Assembly: GCA_012522615.1 (NCBI GenBank)
Contig: JAAYKB010000138.1
Location: 1 to 7,870, forward strand
DNA from: Clostridiales bacterium
GTDB taxonomy: Bacteria; Bacillota; Clostridia; Oscillospirales; Acutalibacteraceae
Length of the DNA stretch: 7,870 nt
Direction of reading: 5' to 3'
Shown: in pieces, positions 6,564-7,870 of the stretch
Numbering within the stretch: the first letter of the stretch is position 1
Layout of the letters: every line of letters starts with the position of its first letter
Position numbers and translations under genes: made by a program
Notes under the pieces: model-generated
What the model was told of the DNA's origin: nothing
The model's database searches: none
The model's input: only the letters and a program-made list of their open reading frames with translations

Positions 6564-7271
6564 ATGTTAAGACAAATCATCAAGATAGATCCGGAGCTTT
6601 GCAACGGATGCGGGCTTTGCGCGCAGGCGTGCCACGAGGGTGCAATCGCAATGGTCGACGGCAAGGCGAAGCTGATACGCGACGATTACTGCGACGGGCT
6701 CGGAAACTGCCTGCCGGTCTGCCCGACCGGGGCGATAAGCTTTGAGGAGAGAGAGGCGGCGGCCTTTGACGAGGCGGCGGTAAAGGCGCATCTCGAGGGG
6801 AAGAGCAAGGCGTCCCCGTGTTCGGGCGGCGGGTGTCCCGGTACGCGCTCGAGAGAGATGCACCGCGGGGAGCAGCCTGTCGCAAGCCCTGCCGCGGCTC
6901 CTGTAAGCCAGCTTGGCCAGTGGCCGGTCCAGATTAAGCTTGTGCCGGTGAACGCCCCCTATTTTCACAACGCGAACCTGCTTATCGCGGCCGACTGTAC
7001 GGCCTATGCCTACGGCGATTTCCACAACCGCTTTATCAAGAACCACATAACCATGATAGGATGTCCCAAGCTTGACAGCGGGGAATATACCCAAAAGCTT
7101 ACGGAAATACTGAGACAGAATGAAATCAGGAAGGTCACGGTTGTGCGGATGGCGGTTCCCTGCTGCGGGGGGCTTGAGTACGCGGTCAAGGAAGCGCTCA
7201 AAAACTGCGGCAAGATGATTCCGTGGCAGGTGGTCGTCATATCGACCGATGGCGAGATACTGGAGGAGTAA
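6564..7271 (+). CDS. Ferredoxin-like 4Fe-4S protein with C-terminal cysteine-rich domain
   Basis: The 235-residue soluble protein is probably an electron-transfer or Fe-S sensing protein; its reaction is unknown to me. N-terminal two-cluster ferredoxin fold: C13-x2-C16-x2-C19-x3-C23 is a complete [4Fe-4S] motif, and the second site C43-x5-C49-x3-C53-P lacks the Cys expected at 46 (Leu). Then come C86 and C91 (CSGGGCPG), an Ala/Pro/Ser-rich linker (about 100-115), and a conserved-looking domain with ADCTAYAY (C145), GCPKLD (C167) and VPCCGG (C200, C201). I recall proteins of this build in anaerobes, often annotated only as 4Fe-4S binding or ATP-binding protein; no Walker motif is visible here. 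The frame begins earlier (GTG 6528), but AAAGG-N3-GGTGAT precedes the ATG at 6564-6566. It is divergent from crp and 41 bp upstream of the cupin gene. Confidence 0.85.
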   Translation: MLRQIIKIDPELCNGCGLCAQACHEGAIAMVDGKAKLIRDDYCDGLGNCLPVCPTGAISFEEREAAAFDEAAVKAHLEGKSKASPCSGGGCPGTRSREMHRGEQPVASPAAAPVSQLGQWPVQIKLVPVNAPYFHNANLLIAADCTAYAYGDFHNRFIKNHITMIGCPKLDSGEYTQKLTEILRQNEIRKVTVVRMAVPCCGGLEYAVKEALKNCGKMIPWQVVVISTDGEILEE

Positions 7272-7312
7272 TTACGGCTTGTCCGAATACAAAATCGAAA
7301 GGAATGACGGTA

Positions 7313-7660
7313 ATGGAAGCATTGAAAAGGTATATCAAGAATATGGAGCCCGAAGCCGTAACCGTGCTTGCAGAGCAGGTCGGATACATGCCGGGGCAGA
7401 TCGTCAGCAAAACCCTGGCGCAGAACAAGGCGGTCAGCCTTACGCTGTTCGCGTTTGACAAGGGCGAGGAGATAAGCAGCCACGAATCGAGCGGCGACGC
7501 CATGGTTATCGTGCTTGACGGGACGGGAGAAATCACAATCGGGGAGGAAAAGTACCTTCTCGGCGCCGGAGAGACCATCATCATGCCGGCCGGCAAGCCC
7601 CACGCCGTTTTTGCAGCCGAAAGGTTCAAGATGTTTTTGATTGTCATTTTTCCGCAATGA
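7313..7660 (+). CDS. Small single-domain cupin protein
   Basis: The 115-residue protein is a single conserved beta-barrel cupin. Motif 1 is FDKGEEISSHESSGDAMVIVLDG (49-70 region), with H57 but Ser at 59 where the second His of the classic HxH usually sits. Motif 2 is GAGETIIMPAGKPHAVF (84-100 region), with the conserved Pro-x-Gly and H97. Metal binding is therefore plausible but with a reduced ligand set (H57, H97, perhaps E58 or D62). The substrate is unknown. The frame runs upstream into the ferredoxin gene, but AGGA at 7300-7303 abuts the ATG at 7304 and lies 9 bases before the ATG at 7313, so I chose 7313. It is the second gene of the ferredoxin-cupin operon, 41 bp after it, with no promoter seen in the gap. 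Confidence 0.85.
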   Translation: MEALKRYIKNMEPEAVTVLAEQVGYMPGQIVSKTLAQNKAVSLTLFAFDKGEEISSHESSGDAMVIVLDGTGEITIGEEKYLLGAGETIIMPAGKPHAVFAAERFKMFLIVIFPQ

Positions 7661-7665
7661 TTCGA

Positions 7666-7714
7666 TTCGGATTTTCCAAAGCCCCTCGACAACCGCTTTA
7701 GCGGATGTTCCGAA
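7666..7714. repeat. Composite inverted repeat downstream of the cupin gene
   Basis: The outer arms TTCGGA (7666-7671) and TCCGAA (7709-7714) enclose an inner hairpin CCGCT-TT-AGCGG (7693-7704), which an ACA/TGT pairing extends past a mismatch. No U tract follows on either strand, so a simple intrinsic terminator is not supported. On the minus strand the structure lies at the predicted 5' end of a transcript from the promoter at 7718-7746. Confidence 0.45.
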
Positions 7715-7717
7715 GCA

Positions 7718-7746
7718 AGTGTACACCAGTTATTGGAATTTGTCAA
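7718..7746 (-). promoter_or_regulatory. Strong-looking leftward promoter antisense to the cupin gene
   Basis: On the minus strand, a perfect TTGACA (complement of 7741-7746) is followed after 17 bases by TACACT (complement of 7718-7723; four of six consensus positions). The predicted start near 7711 leads into the 7666-7714 structure and then antisense through the cupin and ferredoxin genes. No leftward gene with a ribosome binding site follows, so the product would be a non-coding or antisense RNA. Confidence 0.45.
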
Positions 7747-7870
7747 GCCCTATTTTCCATATTCTACCTTTTGCATAGAATTTTGTGGTAATGATTGGTA
7801 ATTATTAACATGAATGTGGCATTTATTGGAATATGGCGGGGTGCGGCGGGAGATTGAGGGTGCAGAGGTA
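7747..7870. other. AT-rich right end without a supported gene
   Basis: No frame here combines a start codon, a ribosome binding site and a recognisable product. It contains TGGTAAT twice at a 10-bp period (7786-7792 and 7796-7802). TTATTGGAAT at 7823-7832 repeats the copy at 7730-7739. A weak rightward promoter-like pair is present: TTGTGG at 7783-7788, 17 bp, TAACAT at 7806-7811. A rightward gene may begin just beyond the edge. Confidence 0.35.

Noticed and set aside
7693..7704. CCGCT-TT-AGCGG hairpin as the cupin operon terminator
   Set aside because: The stem is short and no T tract follows on the plus strand. It was kept only as part of the composite inverted repeat.
7010..7726. Leftward open frame (238 codons) opposite the ferredoxin and cupin genes
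   Set aside because: It is antisense to two recognisable genes, its start lies upstream of the predicted antisense transcription start, and no Shine-Dalgarno site is present. The nearby promoter makes RNA from it possible, but coding is not supported.
7237..7746. Leftward open frame (169 codons) overlapping the antisense promoter
   Set aside because: Its start lies upstream of the predicted -10, no ribosome binding site is seen, and the protein has no recognisable motif.
7750..7869. Leftward open frame of about 40 codons entering from the right edge, ending at TAG (7750-7752)
   Set aside because: It is short, of unremarkable composition with no recognised motif, and cannot be told from a chance frame in AT-rich DNA without the sequence to its right.

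Overview
The window reads as chromosomal DNA of an anaerobic Gram-positive bacterium, most likely a member of the Clostridia (Bacillota). The evidence is indirect: purine-rich Shine-Dalgarno sites, a 575-residue phosphoglucomutase, a Crp/Fnr regulator of clostridial style with an RSAM-type recognition helix, and a ferredoxin-like protein plus small cupin of a type I know from anaerobes. No rRNA, tRNA, CRISPR array, insertion sequence or phage gene is visible, and the coding regions look intact.

Left part (1-3913): the last 49 codons of an unidentified rightward gene end at a perfect 12-bp hairpin that also closes a leftward pair, pilB-pilT. These are the extension and retraction ATPases of a type IV pilus. 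Divergent from pilB is pilD, the membrane prepilin peptidase. The pilB/pilD intergenic region carries a good leftward promoter and a weaker rightward -10. Pilins, the platform protein PilC and the PilMNO proteins are not here, so the rest of the machine must lie elsewhere.

Centre (3924-5651): a leftward alpha-phosphoglucomutase/phosphomannomutase gene, convergent with pilD with only 10 bp between them. It has its own extended -10 promoter and sits downstream of crp in the same orientation.

Right part (5785-7660): a leftward Crp/Fnr regulator is divergent from a rightward two-gene unit. That unit encodes a protein with N-terminal ferredoxin clusters and a cysteine-rich C-terminal domain, then a single-domain cupin. 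The 101-bp gap between the divergent genes holds two perfect palindromes: a 14-mer with Fnr-like geometry, and a 17-mer in which the -10 boxes of both divergent promoters overlap. I read this as a self-regulated redox or nitrosative/oxidative-stress module. This is the most interesting part of the window, although its function is inferred.

Tail (7661-7870): no supported gene. It holds a composite inverted repeat and a strong-looking leftward promoter pointing antisense into the cupin gene, then AT-rich DNA with short direct repeats. Several gene starts were moved inward from the longest open frame (pilT, phosphoglucomutase, crp, ferredoxin, cupin) because a ribosome binding site lies in front of the internal ATG.
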